A stretch of 64,000 bases of DNA from Saururus chinensis (GCA_035235625.1 CP141146.1:5264501-5328500), one strand, 5' to 3'; positions 12,450-27,213 are shown, counted from the first letter of the stretch. The notes: generated by a model not told the origin, from the sequence alone. Translations and numbers: made by a program.

Positions 12450-14762
12450 TTTAAGAAAATATGATGAGCTCGTCTTATTGGGGGTTATACCAACGCATAA
12501 CATACCCGGTTCTCTTAGTCACGAGGTTAAAATACTCAATATAAACCATAAGGTCATTACAAGGTTTAGTGCAATTTTTGCTAAATTTTCTTATTTTGAG
12601 GAAGTGAGCCTCATCATGGGTCTCACAACCTCTCTTGTCGTCATGTCAATTTATTCAATGGTGTCCTTCACTTTTTGCTAGGTTTGGAATTAGTCATGTT
12701 TATTTGAGTAAAATTTTGAGAAGGATTTCTTTTTTAGTTCCTATATGGGCCTATAAAGGCCCAATTGCTTAAACTATCATAAATAGTCAACTTTAACCTT
12801 CTTTTTCATAAATAAGGCTACTAAGAATTTTATAGAATTTTGATCTAGCCTTTCTCAAAGTGAGTTTGATTCTTCTTCATAATTTCTCAAATATTTGATG
12901 AAATCAAAAGCCTTTTTTGCATAATTTTGATCTCCATGCATTTTTCTATGAAAATCCATAAATTTTCCTTATTTTTATTCAATTTGTATAACTATAAATC
13001 TTTGTTTTTAATCATGTATCTTGTAATTCATGCTCAAAATTTATTAAACACAAGGAAGTGCTTAAAATAACTTTGTTCATCATAGTTTAGAGTCTTAAGT
13101 TGGTAAAAATCATAGTTCATGCTTAGGGCTAATAAAAAACCTAATTTTATAAATTATGATTTTGTTTATCTAGGAGGATTTGAAGTGTTTCTTTGCTTTG
13201 AAAGTAAGGAGTTTTTGTTTTGGTAGTGAATATATTAACACCATGTTTGATGTTGTAAATCATGCTTCTTGATGATTAATAGTTATATGGCTTGATTTTT
13301 CTCTTTGAGAGTTTTTCATGTTATTTTTGCATACTTATGCATGAGTTTAATAAAGTTTTTCATAACTAAGGTTTATAATTGATTTTATAAATAATTATGA
13401 TGATTTAATGATTAATTGTAATAATTTTATGTTAAAATTTGTAATTTTTTTGTAATTATATTTTATCGATCAATCACCCATACTCGGCGATGAATCACCA
13501 AAAGTCATTGTGATCAACATAGTGTAGCGATCGATGGCCTACACTGCAATTTTATTTTTTTATTTTGGATCTCGATCCGTCTAGGGGTTCGATCAATTAG
13601 CATTCTCATGCATGGCTCATGTGCACTTTTTAATGTCCAATCTTCATGTTTTTGATATTCTTTTGCATGTAGTTAACCGAGTCTTCATATTAGGGTCACT
13701 GATGCACACATGCGTATAATGTTATGCTTAGGAATTCATGCTACATGAATCACGTCCTAGCCTCATATAATCATAATTGCTAAATCATGTTTTTCGATGA
13801 TTAACTGTGAATCGTATTTCACCATGATTAGCCATATTGGTTGTAAGTGAATCAGTTTTCCATCCGATATGGCAGAATTTTCCGTTTCAAAATGGCAGGG
13901 TTTTTGTTCTGAAAGGGTGGGTTTTTTCTCCTCAAGTGAGATGATTGTGATTATTAATATACTAAAAAGACATTTGGAGCTGTGTTCTAGGATTTGGTCA
14001 TGTATGTGTGCACAAGCTTGATAAGGGATTCCTAATACTTTTGGTATTTGGACTGCCATTACATGTAACAAAGAACATGCATCAGGTAACATGTTATATG
14101 TAACTAGTAGCAGTTCATTTCTTACTATGGTTTTACTCTCTTGTGGTGTATCTTTGCTGAATTCTTGAGATTATTTACATAAGATTGTTGTGTAAGGTAT
14201 TTAGGATAAATTACAGAGTTATGAGTATGCTATCTTATGTAAGGATTTGATATTCTTTTTGAATATGTGCTTTATAGTGTTAATGTAAGCTTGTTATATT
14301 TCAAAGCCTTATTGAACTGTGCTTACTGTTGTTTTATTTTGGGAATCCTTCGGGATCTCCTATGTGATTGTATTACTTAAGGTGACTTATTTTGCAAGTA
14401 GGGTGAAAATTTAGAGTGATTGCTAAGTGGGGATAAAATTCTCCTAAGGGATAGTTAGTTATAAATAAATTAAAGAAACTTAAAAGACATCTTAGTTACA
14501 TTGATAATAGTTTCTTTTAATTGATGGTAGATTTGTCTTGTAGTTTACATGCATATCCTTATGTCATTGTATTCATAATTATGTAAAATAGTATTTAATA
14601 TTATATAAAAGAAGAAGTAGTTTTTTAAAAAAATTTATTTTTCGGATAGTTTTTAAATGAAGCGGTGGTTTTGTTGTGTATTCTGATTTAACCCAAAGCT
14701 TGGGTTAAAAGTTGTCACGTAATTTTGTCAGTTCGGGCGCGGGGGGGGGGGGGGCACGACAT
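12450..14762 (+). mobile_element. Decayed LTR-like sequence, probable gypsy-type solo LTR
   Basis: This 2.3 kb AT-rich block has no coding frame but shows LTR-type parts: a promoter-like palindrome GGGCCTATAAAGGCCC at about 12,747, a Cys/Arg-poor non-coding body, and a right end with a G-run followed by GGCACGACA (about 14,741-14,761), resembling the common plant LTR terminus. The left edge and target duplication could not be defined, so both the class and the extent are inferred. Confidence 0.3.
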
Positions 14763-17045
14763 AAGTCGTGTCGATAAGCTTTAGCTTGCGAGCTAGCTTG
14801 ATTTGTAAACAATGTCTACAATATCATTATATACTACATTATATTAGTTGAGAGATTTAAATATCATGACTTCTAACACATCACCCCAATTACCTTGTTC
14901 ATATTCAAGGTCTAAATTAAAAAATCAAATAAACTAATTGAGTTGATTTTAATTTTTTAATCCCACATTATTAACACGGCATGGAAAGCATATCATATAC
15001 ATGTTATAATTAGTTTGAATTTATAGTAGTAAGAAAATGGTCCTATTTCTCATGTGATATATTACTTATTTTATACTTGAAAAAAGTAAAAAAATGATGG
15101 AGTATATATTATGACTGGAGTTAAAATGTGAAAAATATGAAATCAATATATTAATACTATGAATGCAAGTTTTTCTCAAGCTTCGAGCTGAACCGAACAA
15201 ATATAGAGTATAACTAAGTTTGGCTTGACTAATTTTGAGTTCAAGTTCGAATGTGAGAGAGTAGAACACGAGTCGAGTTGAGTTTACAAGCTCGCTTTAG
15301 TACCCTTACATGTAAGGGTAGATTTTTAAATATAATTAAAATATATAAGATTTCTCTTTTTTATTAGGTAGAACTTTTAGAAAACTTAGTTATCTTACGT
15401 TAAATTTAGTTTCAAATATTAAAATTTGTGAAATAGGAAAATCCTTCATCAAATATTAATAGCTATATTTAAAAAAATAATAATTTTTATTAAATAGTGA
15501 AAATTTATATCTAAGTTAAAAGAAAATAAACTCATAATACTATTTTTAAAGTACTCAATACACTTAACTTAAAAAGATGGAGTTATTAATGTAGAATAAA
15601 ATTTTTGGTCAAATAAAACTAATAATGTGAGATGGTGAAAGTAGTAAATCTATGAATTGCAACCCCATAGTAAAGTCCTCAATCACCATGCTTATCTGAG
15701 TTAGCCAACAACAAATCAATAGAGGGAATAATTTTTTATCACCATGCTTATCTGGCTATATAGACCCCATTTTTTTCCTAGTTTCCCCCAAAACAAAGTG
15801 AAAAAGTGAATTTTTTTCTTCTTCATTCCCCTATATCCCCCCCCCCAAATCATTTTGCTCAATATACTAAACCCCTTTTTTTTTTCTTTTGGTGACAACG
15901 ACATGGACTCCGGTGCCCGCGCAACCAATTTGGCACCCAAATCCGGCTTGCACACTAGCGGACTGGCTACACAACCTACGCACCAGAGGACCCAGCGCGG
16001 CCAGCTCTGGCCGTGCTGGCCATGCACGGCACGGCTAGATCTGGCCACATGCCAAACTGGCGACATAAGCCAAAGGATGGTGTGGATCTAACCCTGGTGG
16101 CATCGACGCTGGTGACCAAAGTTTCATCGGAGAAGAACAAAGGAAAAAGGAAGAAGAGGAGAAGTGGGGTAATTAAGTATAGAGATAAGTGAGAGATTTT
16201 AATAAAAGAGGTTGAGGTAAAGAAGAAATGGGAGACACAAGGAAAAAAGTGGGGTTTGAATAATCATATTTCAAAAAAAAAAACCAGAATCGTCACGAAA
16301 GCGTATTTGATCCTCATGGAAGGAAAATAATATTTATATTTTATTTTCTCAATATCATAAGTTTTATACCACTTTTAATTAAATAAAAAAGGTGGATCCA
16401 CCTGGACGGTTTCCCTCGTAGGACATTGCATATTCTGCAACAAAGAGCTACTACAGTACTGCATAATCTTTAACAATTGTAACAGATGCCAAACAGGTCG
16501 ACACGTTCTCTGCTTAGTCAGTCTCATGCAGAGGCCTGGGGCGGTTAAGTCAATTATTGGATCCAGACCCAACGTGCAAAGAAACAGATAAAAGGTTGAG
16601 GACCATAGTGGGATATACAGTCACATAGAGCATGGACACATTACCTTTTCATGCTGCAAAGTTCCACACTCTCCTTAACACACATGACACAGTCCCGGCA
16701 ATTGGCACTTCTCATTTCATTAAGGTACTTGATGAACCACATTAACAGCACATTAGTATTCTCCAATTATATAACTCCTCAACATCTACTAGTGATATTG
16801 GATGCCATAATTGCATGAACCAATTCAACAGAGGCAGAATATTGATTATGCCCAGTAAGCATATGCCATGTCCTTGCCACCTGACGCTTCCATGCCATAA
16901 CCCTTTACAGCTGTGCGGCCTGTGCCACAAGGTGGATGTTTTCAGCATGCGACCAGCATGGCACATGGCTTCGTGAGGTCACACACAATGACACAAAGTG
17001 GCATGGCCTTATTTTCTTAGGAAGATTTTTTTAATTATAATGAGT
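14763..17045. other. Intergenic with decayed repeats
   Basis: AT-rich sequence with remnants of Stowaway-like ends near 14,930 and 15,590 and a TRIM-like LTR tail at 15,375-15,400. A GC-rich block at 15,895-16,110 differs sharply from its surroundings and is probably transposon-derived. A 20-bp direct repeat (TCACCATGCTTATCTG) occurs near 15,686 and 15,739. No gene is seen on either strand. Confidence 0.35.
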
Positions 17046-17230
17046 TAAGCTTAAATTTTGTATAGGAACCGTTCATTTACAAGATTGAGAGTATATGTAT
17101 TAGTGCACATTAATATTAATATCATTGATATTAATATAAATTAGTGTATATGCCGTTGACCTTAATATCAATGGCTCTCAATGCCATCGAACTTAAATAT
17201 TAACGGTTCTTATATAAAACTTACGACTTA
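17046..17230. mobile_element. MITE with ~28-bp terminal inverted repeats
   Basis: The left terminus runs from TAAGCTTAAATTTTGTATAG into GAACCGTT. The right terminus, read on the minus strand, runs from TAAGTCGTAAGTTTTATATA into GAACCGTT. The 185 bp body holds further inverted AT motifs (ATTAATATCA and relatives) and has no coding potential. A similar internal motif occurs near 40,250-40,310. I could not settle the target duplication. Confidence 0.6.
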
Positions 17231-18282
17231 TTGTAAAAAAGAGCATAAAACACTCTTCCATTTTATTTTCTTAAGCTCCATAGCACCAGCCCTGCCCACC
17301 AAACCACGTGATTTGGAGCAGAACACATCTCTCTCAAGTCATTGAATATTGCAGTATCACTGACCATTAAAGTCTATAATCTTGATCTCTCATTGGTCTA
17401 TTGAAATAGTCAAAAGTGATACTTCTCTTAATTACAATTAAATTCAAGCAAGGTATGTTCATTGAGTACTTTTCCCTGATGGCTCCTCCAAGAAAAAATC
17501 ATCAAGCGAAAATTCCATGGACGGTTCATGTCAAATCACAAGGCCTACCAGTTTTGACTCTGGGTTTCTGATTCCCAAAAACCTCAATGGGCTTTTTATT
17601 TTCCGTCTTTTTTTTAATAGTTGGCATGGCCCACATGTCATCTTCTTTCCCCCCTCACACAAACACCATGTGTGTCAAGGTCGTGCCTTCCACCTCCCAG
17701 GTGATTCAAATCAACGGAATGTTGGTAGGTTAGCCACGATCACGCCTGGATGTCCTGAGTTGTATATATTTATCTTAAGAAAAATAATCTTTTCAAGTAA
17801 AATTATTTATGACATAAAACAGGTTTAACAATTATTTGATCGCAATGCTAGATGAGACATATGGCCCCATTGATCAACGGCCACAATCAACATTAGTAGT
17901 ACAGCCTGTGTGGCCTGAAGAGGAGATAAGATTAGTATGATTCATTTCTAAACTTGTAATATGTTAGCGTATGTGTCGTTGATCTCATGGATAAGATCGT
18001 GGACAGGCCAAGCTAGGCTTAATTGTGCTGGTTGGATCTCTTTCTGTTGCTAGGAGGGGTTTAAGGATCGAATCTCAGTCGCATACAGTGTTTAAGGGTG
18101 CGTAAATCTTACTTATAAAAAAAATAAAAAAATCTTTAATGCTTCCCCCTTAATGGCATGGTTAAGATGATAAAGCTGACGGCCGTTAACTCCTGCCGTC
18201 AGATTCCGCCACCGGCCCACCAGCCACCCCCCTTTTCACGCGGACCCACCACCCCTCGTCTTTTCCTTCCCGTAGAAGGGGG
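17231..18282 (+). promoter_or_regulatory. Upstream region of the actin gene
   Basis: No gene is seen. A G-box core CACGTG lies at 17,305-17,310. Around 17,980-18,130 is a segment with a B-box-like AGGATCGAATCTC and an A-rich tail, which could be a short tRNA-derived retroposon. The stretch at 18,180-18,280 becomes GC-rich immediately before the pyrimidine-rich actin leader. Core promoter elements are not clear enough to place the start site exactly. Confidence 0.3.
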
Positions 18283-20127
18283 GTGAAGGAGCCGCGTTTC
18301 ATTTCAGTTTCATTTGCATTTCATTTCGCCCCCACAACACTGCGTATTAACGTGCATTTATCGCCCCTCCCCTCTTCCTCCTCCCCCAACCCTCGCGTCG
18401 CCGATCAACCGGAAAGAGTACGATCTCCGACGTCCGATCCGAGCTTCTCTTTTGTGGTTGCGAATTTCTGCTGTTTGTTTCCTCTTTTCTCTTGTTTTTC
18501 CGTATCTGATAAATTTCCGATTTTTTTGTTGAATGATTGTTGCAATCTGACCTTTTGTTTCGTTTGAGTGCTGGTTTTTAGCGATTTGCAGTGGATCTGT
18601 GTTCTCTGATCATCTTTCGCCTTGGAATTTTTTGCGATGATCGTTTTGTGGGTTACGGGTTGTGGTATTCATTTGGTTGTCGGATGTGTATGCTTTCAGC
18701 TGGATCTTGGCTGATCTTAGTGGTAATTTGATGTGCTAGGTGATGCAATGGATGATGACGATGTTTTGCTGCTTTGTGATGTAGTTGTTTTCGCATGTCA
18801 TAATTGTGCTTTATGGGATGTCAGAATTATCAATTATTGTTTGAGCCGTTGAATGCGGAAAATGTCTGATCTTATTGGGGAGGTTTTCTCGAGCTTGAAG
18901 CTTTGGTCTTTTTGATGCATCTGCCGTTTTAAACTTTATTCATTGACTATGCACGCTCGCAGAATCATCTGTTATTTTAAATGATCTTTGTGATCGATGA
19001 AACTACCCAAAAGTTGACTGGTTCTTTTTGTCTTAACCGGAATTGCTTATCATTCTTCAACAATGTTCCACTTGCGTTTTGTTTGCTTGATTGGCTAACT
19101 TGCTTATTATTTATATGGCATCTGTGCTGGCACTTGCATCTAACCTAAGTAGGTAATGCTTTTGAGAGGGAATTATTTCCCTGTCCAAAAAAAACGAATC
19201 CTGATCTATGTTGTGGTGTGTACAAATGTTAATATGTATTAAGTTATAATGAGTGAATAAGTAAGCTATCACTTGTTGTTAGCTATTACTATTGCTTATT
19301 TATCTAATTTCCCAATTTTTTCCTGTTCTTAATTGAAGTTTACGGTGATACCATTTTAGATTACATTTATTTCAACTACCAAAATAGCGGTTGATTGTAG
19401 GTGTTCTTCTTAGATATACTCATGGTAGTGGTTTAAGGGTCATTGTCAACCATAATAGAAATGAACAAAAGAAAAAGGAAGGTTCTTATGTGGTTCTTTT
19501 ATTAAGTTGGTAGTGTAGAAAGGATTTGCTTATTAATAGATCATCATTGTTTTCCTTGACAGTAAAATTCCGTATTTGATGTCCTAATGAAAACTTATTT
19601 GTGTCCATGGCTGTTGTTGAGTTGTGTATAAGCATTACAAGTCTTACTTATGTCATAACGGTGCAATGACATCACATGCAATGATAAATTTGTTTTGCAC
19701 TAAATTCTATATCTCTCTTTATTTTGACTTGTTATTATCCTCTTCTGTGTTGTGATCTTATTTACAAAATTATTATTACAATTAGTTGTTTTCCGCTCAG
19801 ACATTGATAATTCGTTATGATGCACTGACTTTGAAACTGCTAAGTACAGTTCATTTGATTTATGTTAGTTTGATCTCTGTAATGATGGAGAAGTTAAAGA
19901 TTTCTTAAAAATGAAGTAAGCTACATTAATTAACTCTGAACTGATAGAAGGCTAACTAGCTAGTGGGGAATTATGATGTTTTTAGTGTTTAATTTCAAAA
20001 AATGATTGGAGTGGATATTTACTATTTTACCTTTTTGGTTCTTCCTTCATGCCATGAACACTTGTTTTTAAAGGTTCACGTCTGACACTCTTGTTATATT
20101 TATTTCTTTGTAGGCTGTTCATAGAAC
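18283..20127 (+). promoter_or_regulatory. Actin 5' leader with long leader intron
   Basis: The pyrimidine-rich stretch at about 18,290-18,417 looks like a transcribed 5' leader exon. A possible donor is GTACGA at 18,418. The acceptor TTGTAG ends at 20,113, leaving 14 nt of untranslated exon before the ATG at 20,128. A leader intron of about 1.7 kb just upstream of the start codon is a known feature of plant actin genes and often enhances expression. The donor is uncertain; the acceptor is well supported. Confidence 0.55.
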
Positions 20128-22243
<2,116 letters not shown>

Positions 22244-22720
22244 ATTTTTGGTGGTGTTATGCATGGTTGTGCTTGTGAGTTAAAATTTGTCTGGTTGAGG
22301 AACGATCTTGTTTGATTGCTATTTTGCTTGAACTTATTTTTTTTTATTATTCCTATTATGTGGCATTATATCATAATCCTAATTAGTAGTTATAAATCTA
22401 TTATGTAGGTTGTATTGAATAATTTGAGATTTGTAGTTTGGACTTTTTAGCCTGAGTGAAGCCATCGGTTGCGTTTTTGTATAAAATATTAGGAGTTTGT
22501 GATTCTAGTCGGGTAAAAATGCATTGGAAATTAAGGAAAGCCGCGTGACAGAATTAAGTTTGGGGGCATCGGTGACATTTGGGACACAGTTTGACACCTT
22601 GCCGAGGTTGCTAATTTGCGATTTTCTGTCAGAATAAACTAAGAAACTAAGAATTGTCGCTCGCTCTCTCTGCTATATGGACGTGTTCTAAAGCCAGCAA
22701 AGCTGCTTCTCAGCGTTCTC
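22244..22720 (+). other. Actin 3' untranslated region and flank
   Basis: T-rich sequence following the actin stop codon with several weak polyadenylation-like AATAA or TTGTAT motifs between 22,340 and 22,450. The flank then runs to the CT-rich block at 22,660. No further gene is seen. Confidence 0.5.
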
Positions 22721-22721
22721 A

Positions 22722-22886
22722 ATGGCAGCCAGCCCTCAAGCGGAAGGAGAATTGTGGGTTTTGGGGCTCCCGATCTTCGTAGATTGTATGCTGAAGAAGG
22801 AAGACACGAGGATTTGCGAGGTGGTAGGATTGTCGCCAATCACTAGTGGAGAACTATCTTTATTCTCCTCATATAAGAGTCATTAA
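22722..22886 (+). other. Orphan 54-codon open frame behind a CT-rich leader
   Basis: The ATG at 22,722 follows a pyrimidine-rich, transcription-start-like stretch (TCGCTCGCTCTCTCTGC, about 22,660). It opens a 54-codon frame starting MAASPQAEGELWVLGLPIFV. Another frame over the same bases is also open for about 40 codons. I recognise no family. It may be a first exon, a truncated gene or chance. The frame runs into the tandem repeat that follows. Confidence 0.2.
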
Positions 22887-22997
22887 GCAATTCTTAGGTA
22901 CATAGCCTTTCAAACTGGAATCATTCTCCTCATACTACAGTCATTATGTAATTCTTATTTACGAATAGCCTTTCCAATCGGAATCATTCTCATACTA
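22863..22997. repeat. Short tandem duplication, ~60-bp unit
   Basis: A unit beginning TTCTCCTCATA and containing AGTCATTA...AATTCTTA...CATAGCCTTTC occurs at about 22,863 and 22,922, with a truncated third start at about 22,984. The copies differ at several positions. Confidence 0.7.
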
Positions 22998-23914
22998 GAT
23001 GAAGAACTACATATACCACTCAGACTTCTGCAAGTCTGAGCTATCCAATTCAACCATTTACAAAACAGAAAGATCTTCTGCTACCAGCACTAAACTAGGT
23101 CAATCTACATGGCAGCAACTAAATTTCACCAGAGCCAATCCATCTTGTTATAAAGATTTACATGCGCAAGTTGGATCCTTAAGCATTTTCACTTTGAAAC
23201 ATGGTCAGATAACGAAGGAACCCTGCCATGACCTGTCAAGTACCCTAATTTTCCAAAAAAATGCAGGTAAAATTTTATAATTATGAGAACAGTCTTTCTT
23301 CTCCGCATAATGACTATTCTATGACTAGTGAGGTAGGATTGTATCATGAAGAATTGCCCTTCTTTTATGAGATAAATAAATAAAAGTAAGGAATTTTATT
23401 TTTTTTTATAGTTTTTATGTAAGGTGATGTAAATAGACTTCATAATTCACGTAATGCCCTAAATGTATGTGAAATTTTTATAATGCCGCAAATAGATTTA
23501 CGCACATATAAGAGGTCATATATTTAATATAAAATGTCCTAATTAGCCCCATATATTATATTCTTTCGGATCCATTAATCCACTTAACTAGTCATGTCTA
23601 ACCTCCTCTGCCTCCCAGTTAGGGTGGCAAAAGTGCGGACTGACTTGTGGCCCACTGTAGTGGACCAGGCTTGGGCCCAACATGCTACAGTAACAGGCAC
23701 TGCAAGCTGAAATCTTCCTAGCCTGGGTGCCAATTCCCATGGTCGGCCGACCCATAGCTCCACATGACGGCTGGCCAATTTGCCCTGACTAGTTGCCGAC
23801 ACGGACCCTCCTTCTCATCCCCACCCCTAGCTAGCCAGCCCGCTCCACCTCGCCTAGAGAGGTAGAGGCCCGGTTGGCTGAGCCGCCTTGGAGTGCCAAC
23901 CCAGCCTGTTGCCA
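22998..23914. other. Intergenic; GC-rich block without recognisable gene
   Basis: AT-rich up to about 23,600, then a GC-rich block to 23,915 with overlapping open frames on the minus strand that look like no known protein. Its composition resembles the GC-rich transposon-like blocks at 15.9 and 59.4 kb. It lies immediately outside the left arm of the fold-back element. Confidence 0.3.
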
Positions 23915-26700
23915 CCTCTATTCCTAGCCCCTATTCTTCTTCTAGCTCTGTTGTTGTCGCTAAGGCTGCCAATGGAACGATACATTGATTGGTATAATTT
24001 ATTCCATTACCATAACAATTTCTCAAATCTTTATCCATAATTGTTTCATTAACTAAATGATGTAAGTCCTTCTATATTTGTTTCATCCACTAATAATTGG
24101 TCGGATTATCATTTAATCATTATATATTACCCCTTTCATAAGGATTCACAATTGAACGTGATAAACATAGCTAATCCTAAAAATTAATAGCCCATTTGGA
24201 AAAATAAATAGACTCCTCAAACTTTCTTAATCTAAGGAAGTAGCCTATATCATATGCATGGTGAATGCTGACTAGATAGACATGTCTAGCTTAATTCTTT
24301 AACCTACATGCAACTTCAATTAAATAGTATTTGCAAAAGTGGGATATATGTTACTTAGAATTTAAATTTTCTAAAATACAATATTCTCTGGTTCAACCAA
24401 CATATTCTTTATGAGCCAAATTGCTTGAAGTAGTTTTCCTTCTTATAGTACATCAACTTCTATCAATCTAGTTTTAGGGTATAAGCATTTTAAAACATCA
24501 CTAAATTAGCCAAAGTGGCTCAAAAATGCCAGAATAAGTACTTTTCACATATTGATCCACTGAATCAGTTATTGCTAAGGTAAAAAAACTAACAACATGA
24601 GTATTGTTGTTTATAATTATTGTATATACATTGTGATGATCAAACATGAAATAAAAATTAGCTTGGACATTTTTGTATATATAAGACTTAGACCTATATG
24701 GGATAATGCCAACAAATCTAATGTATTATTCCTTTATTTGATAACGATTAAGAGTAAAAAGGGAAGTAAATGATTTAAATATAGTGCAATGGTAAGATCT
24801 CCCCCCCGCCCCAAGTTGATTCTAGATGGGAAAGAAAATGAAAGGAGAATGAGGGCGGAGGCTAAGGCGAGGTAGAGAGGAGGGGCCAATTGCTCCAAAT
24901 TCAATAGTTGATGGTGAACCTAATCTCCCCCTCCCGATTGGTTCTAAATGGGGTAAAAAGGGAAAGAGGAGTTTATTGTGAAATATATATTATATATAGA
25001 ATATACTCAAAAAAATATATTCATATCATATATAAATTTAATGGGTATAATATATTTATAAATATGACAAATGGATAACAAATAAATGGGTATGAAATAA
25101 CTTTTTCCATAACTGTTCCATTTAGAAAATGGTCAGATAAAATTATCCTCTAATTTACCCATCAAATAAATTTAATTTACCCATCAAATAAATTTAACCA
25201 TACTATTTAACTTATTAGCAGTACGGTTCTGACGATAGAACAATATAATGGGTATCGTTGGCACCTCTAGTTGTCGTTATTGCCTCGCCTACCTCCAGTT
25301 GTAGCCTACCCTACCTCTGCTACTACCTCATCCTCCTCTTCCTTGATTTTAGCTCTCGGCAAGACTGGATGCAATCCAATCATGATATTGCATTGCAAAC
25401 CTCTTGGTCATTGTGGCTCTAGCCAAGCCAAATTTCACTTGACCATAACCTCCATTAATTTTGGAAGATGTTACGAGTTTTTGAACTTGAGAGCCATACA
25501 ACTTTTAGTTTTTCTTTATTTTCAAGCTTCAAACTTAAAATTTGAACCCATAAACATCTTCAAGTTCTCAATGTTGATAATGAGTTTTATTCTTACTCGA
25601 TTTGGAGACTTTTCCAGCACCCAACAAACTTAAGACTCATTAATAGTGGCTTGTTCCTTTCATAGTTGGCAATTGGCACTTGGGAGATTTACTCTAGTAA
25701 AATGGGAAATAACACAATATATTATAGAACAATATCTCCCTCAATATGTGCACTTACGTATCTTAAAAAGGGAACAAGAGATCAATTTTCAAACTATCAA
25801 CTGTCAATTACTAACTACTAACTTCTAACTGCAATTTGTGTCTTCTTCTATAGAGGCTTTCTTTTTCTCTGGTACTAGCTTTGGAGAAGAAGGATTTCAT
25901 CGGCCACAAAGAAGAAAATGTAATTGACACTTGGTAATTGTGAGTTGGATGTTGACATATTTAAACATACTTTGTTTATCCTATTTCTCTCTTGTTATTT
26001 TTTTACGATGCTCAAGTGCACATATTAAGGGAGATACAATTTATAATATGTTGCATTATTTTCCATTTTACTAATGTAAATCTTCCAACTACTATTAATG
26101 AAAGTATCGGGTTTATTGGGTGTTGAAAAAAAAATCCAAATCGAGTAAGGACAAAATTTATTGTTGATATTAAGTACTTGAAGATGTTTATAAATTCCAT
26201 TTTAAAATTTGAAGTTTGTAAAGAAAGAAAGTCTAAAATTTATATGGCTCCCATGTTCAAAAATGCCAATAATGGAATTATAACGTGCCATAATTAATGG
26301 AGTTTATGGTCAAACAAAATCTAGCTAGGCTAGAGTCACAACAACCAAAAGAATTGCGACTTCTGTAATGGCCATGGCCAGATCGCGTCCAGTCTTGTTG
26401 AAAGTCAAAAATGAGGAAGAAGAGGAGGAGGAGATGAAGAAAAAAGTGGTGGTGGAGGCATAAGTAGAGGAGACATTAACAAAGTTGGAGGTGGAGGTAG
26501 GAGAGGCAGCAACATAGTAGGAGGTAGGGGAGGCAACAATGAATGATTGCAATCGAGATGGAGGCAAAACAAGACTGTCATGTAGAGGAGGAGGTTATGT
26601 ATAAATGATAACATGGGTAACTAGAGCAGGAGTTGAAGAAGAATGGGGTGGGGAAGTTAGGTTATTTTATGTCATATATCCGGCCTCTTAATGTGCATAA
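23915..26700. mobile_element. Fold-back (long inverted repeat) element, left arm interrupted
   Basis: The sequence at about 23,915-23,962 plus 25,270-25,760 recurs in inverted orientation at about 26,005-26,700. Shared blocks include the pyrimidine-rich segment with CTCCTCTTC, CAAGACTGGA(C/T)GC, ATAAACATCTTCAAGT, CTTACTCGATTTGGA, CATTAATAGT and AATATGTGCACTT. The arms have diverged with small indels. A loop of about 250 bp (25,760-26,005) separates them. No transposase is encoded. A Mutator-like element splits the left arm. A third copy of the arm lies at 59,985-60,620. Non-autonomous Mutator or fold-back elements often have such long arms; class is inferred. Confidence 0.7.
23963..25269. mobile_element. 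Mutator-like 1.3 kb insertion with 10-bp target duplication
   Basis: Termini are imperfect inverted repeats: AGGCTGCCAATGG followed by AACGATAC on the left, and GTATCGTTGGCACCTCTA on the right. The flanks GTTGTCGCTA (23,953-23,962) and GTTGTCGTTA (25,270-25,279) form a 10-bp target duplication with one mismatch, a length typical of Mutator-like elements. Removing it rejoins the left arm of the fold-back repeat, whose partner arm is continuous there. The interior is AT-rich with no transposase, so it is non-autonomous. Confidence 0.65.
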
Positions 26701-26947
26701 GTCTATTTGTCTCATTATGTAAATTTTGCAGGCATTCAAGCATTACGTGGGCTCTAGAATCTATTTACGATTATTGACCTTTATGTAATGATTTTTTTAT
26801 CTACTTGAAATTAAAAGCAAAAAAAGGCTTGTTAGTGAAAGTGAAAACACACAAATCTTTTATATAAAAATACCAATGTAAGGAAGCTTCATAATTAAAT
26901 ATAAGGCATAACTTTAATGAACTTCAAGAGTGATTAGCCCTATATAC

Positions 26948-27204
26948 TGATGAATTAAGTAAAAAATTAGGGTTTTTGGAGAGAAGAAAAAGCCCTAGAA
27001 TGCTTGTCATTACCTTGCCAAAGAAGAGAAAGAGTAAACCCTTTTAATCAAACTCTATTATAAAAGACGTAAATGCCTTCACTTAAGTGAATGGCTAACT
27101 AATTACAAAATAAGAATAAATATAAATGACATAACTAACCCTAATACATTAAATACTACTAAAGACAGACAAATACATAAGAGAGCTAATATACTACTTT
27201 AACG
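26948..27204 (-). repeat. Copia 3' LTR
   Basis: This is the diverged copy of the LTR at 38,194-38,450, sharing long blocks such as TTACAAAATAAGAATAAATA and TAAATGACATAACTAA. It starts TGATGAATTAAG and ends ACTTTAACG, its terminal CA having mutated to CG. The inner side borders a G-run polypurine tract. Confidence 0.88.
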
Positions 27205-27213
27205 CCCCCCCGC

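Noticed and set aside
16375-16966. Two minus-strand open frames upstream of actin
   Set aside because: They have no start context, domain or splice partner; composition suggests chance or an old repeat.
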